DNA of 64,000 nt, taken from assembly GCF_004337985.1 (NCBI RefSeq), contig NW_021940919.1:620001-684000 (forward strand), written 5' to 3'. Position numbers and translations under genes: made by a program. Of the stretch, positions 34,021 to 44,341 are shown one piece after another; within the stretch, counting starts at the first letter, position 1, and every line of letters starts with the position of its first letter. The notes below the pieces were generated by a model. It was not told where the DNA came from, did no database searches, and worked only from the letters and a program-made list of their open reading frames with translations. This stretch comes from Pyricularia pennisetigena. Taxonomy: Eukaryota; Ascomycota; Sordariomycetes; Magnaporthales; Pyriculariaceae.

Positions 34021-35969
34021 ATGTCTCACAAGATGGCAGAGCACGTCATCCACGCAATCCTGTTCGTGCTTGACCTCGGCCTGGGAGCGATGCACATTGC
34101 CGAGTTCACCATGAGCCACAACAAGCACCCGGAGACGGACCACGACCACGTGGCGCTGCGTGTCTATGCCGGCCTGGACACGGACGACCTGACGGGCGCC
34201 GGCGGAACGTGGCCCGACGTGCGCGTGTGGAACGAGCGCGGCGTCTTCAGGGGTGCCCGGTGCGCCGAGAAGGTCTGGGGCGGCGAGGACACCACCAACC
34301 ACGAGCTCAAGTCGGGCGACTGGGCCGACATCAGGGTCGGCATGAGCGAGGGTGAAGGACAGCCGACGTACGCCCTCATCTCGGGCAACCAGGACGCCCT
34401 CTGTGTTGCCTACGTCACCATGACGAGGCCGGACGGCGGCAAGGGCGCTGTATTGGCCGGGAACTGGGCCCGCGCCTGCGACACGAGGCAGCACAACGTG
34501 TCGACCTACCAGACGTACCCGGACAACCCGACGGAGATCCCATGGTAAGTGGTGTGCTCTTGTCTTGTCCTACCATGTCCCCTGATATCTCTCACGTCCT
34601 TTCCCCTATTCTCCTCAGCTCTCCTGTGTGTCAGAGCCCCCATCTACTCGCACCGTAGCTAGATTTCCTTCAAACTAATACAAATGTTCCCAACCCCCTC
34701 AGGTACTACTCCAACGTCGTCCTCGACGAAAACCAGGATCCCCTTATGTGTGTGTGGCTCGGTCAGGGCGGCGATGTCTCGACGACCGGGATATCGATGC
34801 ATTTCCAAGACTTTGCTGCCTCGACGCCGCACAAGGGCGAGGAAGGCATCCAATTGTAAGTGCAGTGACAGCGAAGCACATCCCCCTTCCAGACTTGAGA
34901 AGGCGGAGCGCATAGTCCCTAACAGCAAACCACAAACAGCTACTGCGAGGGAAACCCTTCCCTCAAATTCTACACCGAGAACCCCGCTCAGAAGGCGTTT
35001 ATCTGGGAGCCCGAGCCATACACTCCGGTGCCGGTGCCCCCGCCTAAGTACCCATTTGACGGCGTGGCCTTCAACCCCAACGTGTCGCGAGCGTACTGGG
35101 AGGCAACGCAGCGGGGAAAGCCCATCACGTATCAGCCGCCACCGCCGCCGCAAGAGAACGAGGAGGGCAAGCAAGGCGAACAAGGAGAAGAAGAAAGCGC
35201 CATCAAGACGAAGAGTGCCCAGACCCTCTCCATCTCCGCCAGGCTACGCAGCCTCCGGCGCCGGCTGACGGGCCGCCAGGACCACGGGGAAGGCGGACAC
35301 GAGGAGCACGGCCACGGGGCCGCGCCCAAGTCGCCGCCGCAGCCGCAACCCATCCCGCCCACGATGCGGCGACCATCGTTCATGACGAAGCGGGCCGAGA
35401 AGTGCGAGTGGGAGGGCTTCAAGGGGGCCCCCTCGCACCCCAACATCGGCTCGCACCCGCCCCACGGCAGCCCCAAGCCCCACTACCCGTGGCCGGAGGA
35501 CGGCGACATGGACAAGTGGGAGGAGACCGGACGGCCGTTCCGGCGGTCGCTGGCGGCGTCGGACACGCGCATCGTCTTCTCCAACAGCACGGCGCAGACG
35601 GCCACGGCGCTGTGCAGGGGCGGCTCCAGGGGCCCCAAGTTCGTGTCGTGGGCCGAGGGCAAGTACTGCAACCCGAGGACCAACGAGGTGCTCCCGCTTT
35701 GCGGCCGCGGCGGCGCCGAGGTGGACTGCTTCGACGCTGACCTCTTGGAGCTGAGGGTGCGAAGGAGCCTGGCCAAGCGGGATTTCCTGAGCGACGGCCA
35801 CATGGAGGACGACGACCTGGACCACCACCTGCTGCTGCAGTGGTTCGAGCCGGGCAAGGAGGCGACCACGCTGCTGCGGCCCAACAGGGAGAAGAGGGAT
35901 GTCGTGGCGGAACGTAAACGTGGCGAGCTGCTGGCGAAGAGGGAGTATGGCGTGGTCGGCCGGTCTTGA
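34021..35969 (+). CDS. Unrecognised fungal protein with dibasic sites, three exons
   Basis: I do not recognise the family. Exons are 34021-34544, 34703-34855 and 34940-35969 (introns GTAAGT...TCAG and GTAAGT...ACAG), giving 568 residues with a consistent frame across both junctions. The start may be 34021 or 34033; a hydrophobic stretch (VIHAILFVLDLGLGAM) follows immediately and could be a weak signal anchor. The N-terminal 190 residues are globular, with several Cys and Trp. The middle is Pro/Gln/Glu-rich with a basic Arg patch (ARLRSLRRRLTGRQ). The C-terminal third has conserved-looking Cys (EKCEWEGF, TALCRGG, GKYCNP, LPLCGRGG, VDCFDAD), which suggests disulphides. Four KR dipeptides near the end (MTKRAEK, LAKRDF, EKRDVV, LAKREY) could be Kex2-type processing sites if the protein is secreted. 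Function is unknown. Confidence 0.75.
34545..34702 (+). other. Intron 1 of the 34021-35969 gene
   Basis: A 158-base intron, GTAAGT to CCTCAG. Splicing rebuilds a Trp codon, joining TEIPW to YYSNVVLDEN. Confidence 0.85.
34856..34939 (+). other. Intron 2 of the 34021-35969 gene
   Basis: An 84-base intron, GTAAGT to AAACAG. Splicing rebuilds a Phe codon, joining EEGIQ to FYCEGNPSLKFY. Confidence 0.85.
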
Positions 35970-36254
35970 AGTACAGCGACAGGGGGAAGGAGGCAGTTTT
36001 TTTCTACTTACATGTTTTAGCTTCGTTGAAGGAAATAGGTTAGTCAAAAAGAATATGTAGAAAGGTGGAAAAAAAGCCAGGCAAACTGGGCCCTTTCTAT
36101 TCTGCCAACTAAGTCCTTTTGTTCGTAAATTCGTAATGCGCAACAAGGAGACAAGTACATGTCGCGCTGGGTATATATGTGTAAAACCCTGTTTCCCCTC
36201 TTATGTTATCGTCTGAGAAAGCCGGACATCTATCACTCTCACGACCCCTCAACG

Positions 36255-36861
36255 TCACATCTCGTCGTGATCCCAAAGCAGTTGTCTCCCGTCACGAGTC
36301 GAAAAGGGGTCCGTCGGCGACATGATGGTTTCGGCCTCCACCTGGGAGCTGGAGGGATCCTGCGGTGGGTAGGTGTAGTACTGCTGCTGCTGCGGCTGCT
36401 GCTGCGGCTGCAGCAGAAAGTCGCAGTCCCACCCAGCCGTCAGGCACTGTTCGCAGGCAGGCCTGCCCTCGTCGCACTTTTTGTGTCTTGTTCTAAAATT
36501 CCGTGGTGATGCGCGAACTGGTCAGCTACTTTATCTCATCCCTTTTTTTCCCTCCCATCCAAAGTGTGGGGAAAACCAGTGGACTTCCCAAGACACAGAG
36601 TTAAGAATGGAGACGCAATATCCCCTTTACAAACCAAAACTCTCCCCAAACACCGACCGTGGTGTACAAAAAAAAAAGAAAAAAAAAAAAAAAGACTCAC
36701 TTGCAAGTCTGGCACCCAGTGCGGACTTTGGATGTGCCCCAAGCCCCCGGCCGGCGCTTCTTGGGCGGCTTTGACACCTTTTGAGAGCCCGGGTTTTGCT
36801 GCGACGCCGAGACTCCGACTGCGTCGGTCTTGCCTGATCCGTGGGTCTTGGGGGCCGGCAT
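36255..36861 (-). CDS. Short Zn2Cys6 binuclear-cluster protein without a regulatory domain
   Basis: A probable fungal-type DNA-binding protein. On the minus strand exon 1 is 36861-36701 and exon 2 is 36492-36255; a 208-base phase-2 intron carries an A/T tract just after the donor. The product is only 132 residues. Splicing assembles a complete cluster TGCQTCKTRHKKCDEGRPAC, then EQCLTAGWDCDF. The spacing is C-x2-C-x6-C-x6-C-x2-C-x6-C, the canonical six-Cys pattern (known to bind two zinc ions). Upstream lies a basic KPPKKRRPGAWGTSKVR, typical for nuclear entry or DNA contact. After the cluster there is a Gln/Pro run (QPQQQPQQQQ) and about 40 further residues to the stop. The usual coiled coil and fungal transcription-factor middle domain (400+ residues) are absent. 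It may be a truncated gene, a genuine stand-alone binder, or have further exons that I could not find upstream on the minus strand (below 36255). Confidence 0.75.
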
Positions 36862-38069
36862 GGCGGGGAATATGGCTGTCGTTTTGACGGGTACATTGGA
36901 CAGAAAACAAAAAAGAGCAGAGACAGACAAGATACCAGAAAACAAAACAACAAAACAAAAGAACCAAAAGGGGATATTGTTTATAGATATCGCCTAACAG
37001 AACATCTTGTGTTTTCCTTTTCAGCCGCATCAAATAGTTTCGACTTTTTTTTTTTTTTGGCAAAAAAAAAGAGAAAAAGCGGAAGAGCCGGCAGGCTTAT
37101 ACACAAATCAAAATGATAAAAGTGCGGCTGGGGGAAGAGGGAGGGAGGGGTCCTGAAGGCAAAAGGAATGAATGATGGTGCTTCGGGATAATGTTCCTAT
37201 TTCGATCTGCCGCCAGACGCCAACGCACGACGTGAAAAAATTAACGAAAAAAAAGGACCAAGCTCTAGTTAGGACTAAGCCAAATCATCATTTGTAAACA
37301 AATGGTCGTCTTACCTCTTGTTTTGAGTCAATGGAATCATGGAACAATAATAGGGGCATGGACAGGTGTACGATGATTGGCGAATGGCGGCTCAGAACGC
37401 GTATTTAGGCCTCCAGCTGATTTATCTCGTTTCTCCGATGGAGTGGAGCAGAGGATGGCTCATTCAGCTCTTGGCAGCAGTTGGGAACGCACAGTAAGCT
37501 GGGAACGGGTTGTTGTCTTTTTGTCTTTTTTTCTGTTCCTTCGACCCCATGCCATCGTCCGCTTGATTGCGACACCAAAGCTCGGGGGTGGGATAGGCTA
37601 GTGAAATGACCAATCCTCTCTCTCAAGAGCCATTCGGAACGGGGAAAAGGGGTTCGAAGGGGGCAAAATTTTTGCTCTGCGTAAAAAAAAAAAAAAGAGT
37701 ACCCTGGTTTCAATGGCATGACCTTTTTCCGCAGTGGCCTATCAGAGCGGCTGAAGTGCATTTTTCTGTGGTGACATACATAACCCACACGCCCACAGCG
37801 TTGCCTGCTTGTCAGCACTTTAAAGGTCTCCAAAGTGTCAGCTCCAAATTCCGACCCAACAGCCATCCAAATGCAGCTGAACGCGAGTTTTTTTTCCCCA
37901 CAAGCAATACACAAGCAGAGTCGCTCTGTCAATCACCGAAATACGCCGGATGGAGACCGCAGGATTGCCGAGCGACAGGGTCCTTTTGTTGGTCGGCGAC
38001 CCGAACTTGGCCCAACTTGCTGAGCTGGCCTGACCACCCGGCCTGACCCGCGTCAGAGGTTTCAAAGGT
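36862..38069. other. Intergenic, 1.2 kb, no supported gene
   Basis: The promoter side of the Zn2Cys6 gene and the 3' side of the carbonic anhydrase gene. Mixed T and A runs lie near 37045-37080 and 37682-37695. No conserved reading is seen. Confidence 0.5.
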
Positions 38070-39050
38070 TCAGGGGCCGCCCATCCTCGGTGTTCCCGTC
38101 AGGTTATAAATCTTTTGCACGTCCTTGAGAATGGCCTCGTGATCGACCTTGAGATCCTTCAGCCGGCCGTCTTGGAAGCCAAAGACCCAGCCGTGCACGA
38201 TGGGGAAGCCGTTGGCCTCGTAAGACTGCTGGACCGCCGCCGTCTTGATGACGTTGCGGCACTGCTCAATGATGTTGAGCTCCACCAGCCTGTCGTAGCG
38301 CGCCTCCTCATTCGGGATGGCGTCGAGCTCGGCCTCGTGCAGACGGTAGACGTCGCGGATGTTGCGCAGCCAGGGGTTTAGGATGCCCAGGTCGCGAGGG
38401 GTCATGGCAGCCTTGACACCGCCGCAGCCGTAGTGACCACAGACGACGATGTGCTTGACCTTCAGGTGCTGGACGGCGTAGTTGATAACGCTCATGACGT
38501 TGAGGTCGATGCTGCAGACGAGGTTGGCGATATTGCGGTGGATGAAGGCCTCGCCGGGCCCCAGTCCCGTGATCTGCTCGGCAGGGATGCGAGAATCCGA
38601 GCACCCAATCCAGAGGTACTCAGGTGTCTGTCCAGCCGTCAGTTTGAGGAAAAATTCCGGATCCTTCTTGGCCTGCTCGGCGGCCCAGACCCGATTGTGT
38701 TCAAAGACGCGGTCATGGGTCTGTTGCAGGTAGGTTGCGATCTCCTTTTTTTGGTCGGCCATGCTGGCAATTGATGCGTTGGCACTCGAGTTGGTGGTGG
38801 TGCTGGTGGTGGTGGTCGTAGTAGTAGTGGTGCTTTTTTGCCCGGATGCTGATGGTGGGGCTGCAGAAGACGATGATGGTGACTGAGCAGCACCAGATCC
38901 TGACGGTCCCGAGGCTATGGAGCGGACCGATTGCAACAAAGATGGTTGTGAAGGGCAATACGAATTCTTCTGGCAGCTGGAAGCGAGCCTTGTTAACTGT
39001 CGCAAATGCAACTGCGGGCGAGCAGCAGCGGACAGGCGGATTTTAAACAT
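38070..39050 (-). CDS. Beta-class carbonic anhydrase, probably mitochondrial
   Basis: Catalyses reversible hydration of CO2 to bicarbonate. It is intronless, 326 residues. The zinc site is complete: CSDSR (first Cys, Asp and Arg of the catalytic dyad) near residue 150, and GHYGCGGVKAA with His and second Cys near 205-210. Other family segments are FIHRNIANLV, INYAVQHLKVKHIVVCGH, NPWLRNIRDVYRLH and VHGWVFGFQDGRLKDL. The first ~45 residues are rich in Arg, Ser, Leu and Gln with almost no acids (MFKIRLSAAARPQLHLRQL), consistent with mitochondrial import. A Thr-only run then precedes an internal MADQKKEIATYLQQ, which resembles the start of cytosolic Nce103-type enzymes. An internal start at that Met could give a second, cytosolic form; this is inference only. 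Confidence 0.95.
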   Translation of the reverse strand: MFKIRLSAAARPQLHLRQLTRLASSCQKNSYCPSQPSLLQSVRSIASGPSGSGAAQSPSSSSAAPPSASGQKSTTTTTTTTTSTTTNSSANASIASMADQKKEIATYLQQTHDRVFEHNRVWAAEQAKKDPEFFLKLTAGQTPEYLWIGCSDSRIPAEQITGLGPGEAFIHRNIANLVCSIDLNVMSVINYAVQHLKVKHIVVCGHYGCGGVKAAMTPRDLGILNPWLRNIRDVYRLHEAELDAIPNEEARYDRLVELNIIEQCRNVIKTAAVQQSYEANGFPIVHGWVFGFQDGRLKDLKVDHEAILKDVQKIYNLTGTPRMGGP

Positions 39051-41448
39051 GATCGGCCCAACTACAGGTCAGAGTTAGTCAGAAGGCTCTTGGTTTCTTC
39101 TTTGCGCACCCTCTGCGGAGAGAGTTTTTGCCAGGCGTACCACCACGGCCGACTTTGTTGAACGCTAATGACGAATCGGGCAAAATACCGCAGTTGCCTC
39201 GCTCTTTTTCTCTACCTTGCATATGCCCCCCCGCAAAAGCAGAGTGAAAGGTGGGTGGACCTTGCCAAAGTTCTTCAGCCAAGTTGACGTACAATGAGGT
39301 AACTTGCGGAAAGTTACGAATTATTTGGTATGTCTGTTGTGCAGATGCTGAACACGATGAGATTGGTTGGGGGAGAACGTTTTAGAGCTGGTCAAGCTGC
39401 CAGCCTCACTAGCAGTGTCAGATTTCACAGTAAACCATGGTGCCAAGGAGAGGGAAAGACCACTGGGAAAAAAAGGATCAACGATCAAAATTAAACAGAT
39501 ATTTTCAATAGAAACTAAAAATAATAATCAAAAATCAAGAATCGTTTGCGTCGCTACAGAAATAAACACCCACTAAGACAGGCGACACCGAGTGCACTGA
39601 CACAGGAGGGGCAGGACTCTCCTGAAGGGCTAGCGCTGGTCTTGGCGCTCAACATGATCCTAGGCTTTTCCTACGCTGATTCGCGGATGGGATAAGCCTG
39701 AACCCCACCCCACTGACGGAAAACTCAACAATCGGTATGGGAATCGAAAAATCCCATGTTGGGGCAATGCAAATCTGCCCGATCAGATTGTCATGGACAG
39801 GACAATAAAACTGCCCACATGGGTCACCGATAGATACATTACTACTCACGCAAATCTATTGTTAAGAGAACCCTTGATCATTTAACCGAATATTCGTAAG
39901 GAGAAGACTTTTTGATGCGGGGGGAGTCATCCTGAATGAAAACTGCGATCCTTGAACGATCTGACACACACGAAAAGTCTGCACCATGGCGTGACTCCAG
40001 TTCAAAGCTTATCGAAAAATGTGGCACGGATCAACTTTATAGCACAGGTTTACAAGAGTACATATAGCTATACTTATGTTGTAACTTGAGGCGGGGATGG
40101 CGCTGCGGCAAGCGTCACGGTCCAATGATAACAATGGTTTTTTTTCTCTTCGGCAACATGCCAAGGTGCAAACGGCTTGCTCTTCGTATTCAATACCAGT
40201 CGTTTCCGTTTCCCGCGTACTTGAACAATACGCTGCGTACCGGTACACCAATGATGTACTCCGTAAATCAGAACAAACAGCCATCATACCTTAAAACGAC
40301 AACAACGAATGCGATAGCACGTGGGTGGACCAAGGTCCCGGAGCACAGAAACTCTGCCTACTGTATATACACTGCCCAGAAACCTTCCACAGATCTAGAC
40401 ACTGGCACTGACTTCCTAGTCTTAAATAAGGTAGATTTCCATCTCAAATCCTTATTCTCTATAACAAAGAAAAAAGAACAGGGACATGTACATACGTGAC
40501 TTTCGACAGGCTAGGCCGGCATCTGCGCCCTGAGTATATTAACCCCCCTTTTCCATCCCATCGAGCCCGCCACGCCCTAGTCCAGGGCCGTCACTGCGCG
40601 GGGGCCCCCGAACCTTGTCCGTTTTGGTTCGGTCTACGGATTCATCACTAGTGGAGGTGAAAAAGCATAAACAAATAGCCTTTAACAGACTATCGCACAA
40701 AAAAAATACAAAGCGCATTGCAGATTCATGAATTTGCATAGACACATGCTGTTCATTGGGGCCTGCAAGAAAAATGCCAAACGAACCTACGCTGCGAGAC
40801 TTTGAACCCTAAACCAGGAGCACGGTTGTCGACAACGATTGGGTGAACAAGGCTTGGGAAAATTATTGAATGTTCATGTGACCAAAAAAGCTGCCCCGGA
40901 TTGGTGAAGCAACACCTGGAAACGGAACCTTACGTACGACCAACTTGGCCCTATCCACGCGAGCTTTTGACGTCCTACATCGGATGCCCAGCCTAAGTCG
41001 GCCAGTCAGTCCACGCGAAAAAAAGGCAGTAAAAAAAGATCACGAGTAGATAAGTATATGTCTTTCCTTGAAGTGCGGCACCCGCCTTGTGCCTCTAGCA
41101 TTCACGACGTGTCGTGCCGAAAGTGAGAGTGTCCTGCTGGCGCATGCTTAGTCGAAACCGCATTTGACCTGTGCAAAAGCCAAGGCAATATCAACAACCT
41201 TGATTGTCATGCTATTCCGTGGACCGGTCGCTCGCATATCTGCATATGAATGAGAAGATACCGCCAAGGATTGCCAAGGAATAAAAGGTCCTGATAATCG
41301 AAGACGATCAAAACGCCGTTGATCCATGCTTTCATAGGTTTCTATTTTTTATTGTTGTACATTATACAAAAAGTTGCCGTGCCGTCGCAATAGTACAGGT
41401 AAATATAAACATGGGTGGGTTGCGGGTTGTTCTACAGTCTCGTCGCGT
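39051..41448. other. Intergenic, 2.4 kb, no supported gene
   Basis: The carbonic anhydrase promoter side and the 3' flank of the bS16m gene. Short ORFs on both strands show no recognisable product. No repeat or RNA structure stands out. Confidence 0.5.
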
Positions 41449-41978
41449 TCACGAAATCCTCTCTCCAGTCGACGACAGCTTGTAGCTGGGAGGTGGCGTA
41501 TACTTGGGCTTCGCTGCTTGTTTCGGTTCTAGTATCCCCAGCTGCAATGTGAACAGAAATAAGTTAGCAAGTTTGTCGTACGGCTTGAAGGAGTGGGAAG
41601 GGGGCTGTTTTCCTGGCTGAATGCTTAAAATCGGAGAACAGACCATTGTCAACAACTTCCACACGACATCTGTGGGTTGTGCTCCAACACCAACCCAGTA
41701 TTTTGTTCTTGTGATATCAAGTCTGATGTCCTTGTGCAGCTTGCCAGAGCTGTCATATGAATCCGGCTTGGGGATCGGATCGTAGGTGCCAAGCACCTCC
41801 ATAGGTTTTGAGCCACGCGCCGTCCTGCCGGGAGAAAGAGCCGTTAGCATTCTTGAAAGCTTCAAGATCTGGGTTTCGTGTTATAACAGGCCTGTATGTA
41901 CCTGGCTTGGGTGACGACAATGTTGTAGAGGGGCTGGTGTGGACGCCCGAAGCGGGCGAGACGGATTTTGACGACCAT
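41449..41978 (-). CDS. mrps16: Mitochondrial small-subunit ribosomal protein bS16m (Mrps16)
   Basis: A component of the mitoribosomal small subunit, homologous to bacterial S16. On the minus strand exons are 41978-41902, 41824-41644 and 41541-41449; the product is 116 residues. Exon 1 gives MVVKIRLARFGRPHQPLYNI then VVTQA, the family start. Splicing to exon 2 yields RTARGSKPMEVLGTYDPIPK, then DIRLDITRTKYWVGVGAQPT and DVVWKLLTM. Exon 3 gives LGILEPKQAAKPKYTPPPSY and a short fungal tail. Intron 1 uses GTACAT and CGGCAG. Intron 2 uses an unusual GTCTGT donor with TTGCAG. The strong match of flanking residues (KLLTM then LGILEPK) supports that junction. It is divergent from the NAD(P)HX epimerase gene, with 602 bases between starts. 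Confidence 0.93.
41542..41643 (-). other. Intron 2 of mrps16, atypical GTCTGT donor
   Basis: A 102-base phase-0 intron. The donor differs from the usual GTRNGT at position 3, but alternative GT sites nearby would break the S16 reading. Confidence 0.7.
41825..41901 (-). other. Intron 1 of mrps16
   Basis: A 77-base phase-2 intron, GTACAT to GGCAG, with a GCTAAC branch site about 15 bases before the acceptor. It splits the Arg codon of the QARTARGSK segment. Confidence 0.85.
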
Positions 41979-42580
41979 GGCTCGTTTTGGAGCAATTGGC
42001 GATCGCTAAACGCGGCAACAGATGTGCTGGTTCCTGGAGCGGGTTGCGGACAGCAAGCACTGCCTCGGTGTATGTTTGTTTTGTTCGGTCTTGAGTCGCA
42101 GGTACGATCAGTCGCGAGGATTTAATAACGACAACGACAACCTTTGAACCAGCGGGCTTGGAGGCGGACGGGTCGCGATCTTCGTAACGCCAAATTGAGA
42201 CAAGAGCTCCAAAAATTTGGGCGGGTAACGGCGCATGGATCTTCCGACGAGCTCCCTCCGCAAGCCCCACTCGTGCGTGCATGAGAGCCTGTATACCACA
42301 TGATCTTACACGTGACCTGCTCTATGTTGGGCATGGACCGTTGGAGAAGTAGTCGCCCATGTACGTACGTACATGTGATGTCAGGTTGGCTCATACAAAT
42401 GCACCTGTCCGTCGAGGTGTCGTCATTCGCTGGCTCGTAGAACCAAATAAGTTTCTCTCTTATTATTTGAGAAGCCCGTGTATAACCGATCACCTCAAGC
42501 ATAGATATCTTGGGAAACGCTCTCACGACAAGAGACAGCCAAACTTAAACACTAGCAATACCAACACATCCGCATTCACC
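41979..42580. promoter_or_regulatory. Divergent intergenic region between mrps16 and the NAD(P)HX epimerase gene
   Basis: A 602-base stretch between two divergent starts, presumably holding both promoters. A short ACGTACGTAC alternation lies near 42362-42371. No defined site is claimed. Confidence 0.5.
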
Positions 42581-43998
42581 ATGGCCCTCAAGGTGAGAAT
42601 GAGGCTATATGTTAACATATTAACTAACTGTACACCAGTTCTTTATCTTTCGTCACCTGTCTGACGCTGCACCCTGATTCAGACCCTCTCCGCAAAGGCA
42701 GCTACTGCTCTTGACCAGGAGCTCATGAGCACCTGCGCCTTCTCACTCGACCAGTTGATGGAGCTTGCTGGACTATCAGTCTCACAAGCTGGTAGGTCTC
42801 AATCATTATAAGTTTGGTTTATTACGCCTGCCTAGAGTACTGAAATTTATGCGATCTGCAGTGTTTAAAGTTCATCCACCTACCCGAGGTCGCCGCATCC
42901 TCGTGGCTTGTGGGCCTGGAAACAATGGTTGGTCCAGCTCCTCTCCCCTCTGCCAGGCCGACGCAGTTAGTTTCTGACCCTATTAGGCGGCGATGGTCTT
43001 GTCGCTGCTAGACACCTCCGACACTATGGGTACCAGCCATCGGTTTACTACCCCAAACGAGGCAAAAATGAACTCTACCAGGTACGCATAGAGATTCCAT
43101 ATGTTCGATGAACCTCCCACCAATTTCAAACTCCATGCCTCCCCCAAATTCGACACCCATCGACACACCTATATTTATTGGTGGTGCCGGATACCTCATA
43201 CGGGAACAGAATAAAACTTTTGCTCTAGTCTGGGCTTATTGTTCTGGTTTAATGAAAACAATGAATGGAGATGGTTTTATAACACACGAAGATGCTCTCT
43301 GAACTTGGAGCCCTCCCATTTATTTCCCATCAATGTGCATTCCCTCACGCCTGTTTTTGTTGGTTCAGATGCTGATCGTATCTACAGCGTCTGACAAAGC
43401 AGCTCGAGGACCTCGAGGTTCCTTTCGTGGATGACTTTAAAGCTGCCCTAAGCGCGTCCGATCATGTGGTGGACGCTATATTTGGTGTGTGATTCCGGTT
43501 CGTGGGCACTGAGGCATGAGTTGTATTGTTGCTGATGATGAATTGATGCGACTATAGGCTTCAGCTTCTCTGGTGAAGTCCGTGAGCCATTCCCGGCTAT
43601 CATCAGGGCTTTGGCAGAGACAAAGGTCCCAGTGACCTCAGTCGATGCGCCCTCGTCGTGGGATATCGAGAATGGCCCACCAGAGCCTGGACAAGTTGGG
43701 TCAAACTTCAACCCTGCAGTCCTAGTCAGCCTAACCGCGCCAAAGCCTCTGGCCAAACACTTCAAAGGCCGTCATTTTGTCGGTGGCAGGTATGTTTTTT
43801 TTTTCTTACAGAGGCCTCGTGTTTGCTCAAAGTATTGCACTTGTCGATTCAGGAGAGAGGCATGACATGATCCTCACCAACTGCAGGTTTGTCACGCCGG
43901 CGATCGCGACAAAATACGACCTCGACTTGCCCGAATATGACGGGATCGACCAGATCGCCGAAGTTGCAGCGGACAGCGCCAGCACCGAAAAACTCTGA
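42581..43998 (+). CDS. NAD(P)H-hydrate epimerase (NAXE, YjeF N-terminal family), seven exons
   Basis: Epimerises damaged R-NAD(P)HX to the S form so that the partner dehydratase can repair it. Exons are 42581-42592 (only 12 bases, MALK), 42683-42791, 42862-42927, 42987-43081, 43388-43484, 43558-43789 and 43887-43998. They total 723 bases and 240 residues, with all junctions in frame. Key family sequences are reassembled by splicing. [20 protein letters not shown] is the N-terminal signature with [20 protein letters not shown] plus [11 protein letters not shown] is the nucleotide-binding loop, split by an intron inside [20 protein letters not shown] and [20 protein letters not shown] follow. 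[15 protein letters not shown] carries the catalytic Asp, and [20 protein letters not shown] completes the core. The end ([14 protein letters not shown]) is typical. Length matches the stand-alone epimerase. The microexon start means that simple ORF prediction misses this gene. There is no evident targeting peptide. Confidence 0.93.
42593..43886 (+). other. Six introns of the NAD(P)HX epimerase gene
   Basis: Introns are 42593-42682, 42792-42861, 42928-42986, 43082-43387, 43485-43557 and 43790-43886. Donors are GTGAGA, GTAGGT, GTTGGT, GTACGC, GTGTGT and GTATGT; all end in AG. Intron 4 (306 bases) is much longer than the others and encodes nothing recognised. Confidence 0.85.
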
Positions 43999-44143
43999 TG
44001 ATGTTGCAGAACGGGTGCACGGTGAAGTGTTGTATTTTTTTGAGATTTTCCCGGCCGATCGTTTGGAAATACTGGCCGCAGCTCTGCTCCTTGTCACCGT
44101 ACGCCCATCGCTCTGCCATCTCCTTGCTCCAATTCCACAGTCT

Positions 44144-44341
44144 TCATATAACTGCACAACCTCCTGTCCGACTGTTTGGGCAGACGGGACTGGGACATTT
44201 CCCGTTGTCCATCTCGGTGAGTTCGACCTTTGTCCCCTTCGGGCACTCGAGCAGCGGGGGATGAAAGTCATGACAAAATGCGACATATACCAAGTACTCT
44301 TTCCCACAGACAGGGCATTCAGCAGTGTGCTCAGTGCACAT
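44144..44341 (-). CDS. Tiny Cys-rich protein with CaaX-like C-terminus, possible gene
   Basis: A 65-residue ORF, read from ATG 44341 to the stop at 44144. It has eight Cys arranged CxxxxxxxCPVCG near the start, CHDF and LECPKGTKVE in the middle, and NGKCPSPVCPNSRTGG before the end. It finishes CAVI, which fits a CaaX prenylation box. An in-frame TAG lies directly before the ATG, and the preceding CCTAG could also be a splice acceptor, so an upstream exon is possible. Small CxxC-rich proteins of this look are common among uncharacterised fungal proteins and may bind zinc; that is inference. It is convergent with the epimerase gene, 145 bases between stops. The gene may be real, but it rests on composition alone. 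Confidence 0.5.
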   Translation of the reverse strand: MCTEHTAECPVCGKEYLVYVAFCHDFHPPLLECPKGTKVELTEMDNGKCPSPVCPNSRTGGCAVI

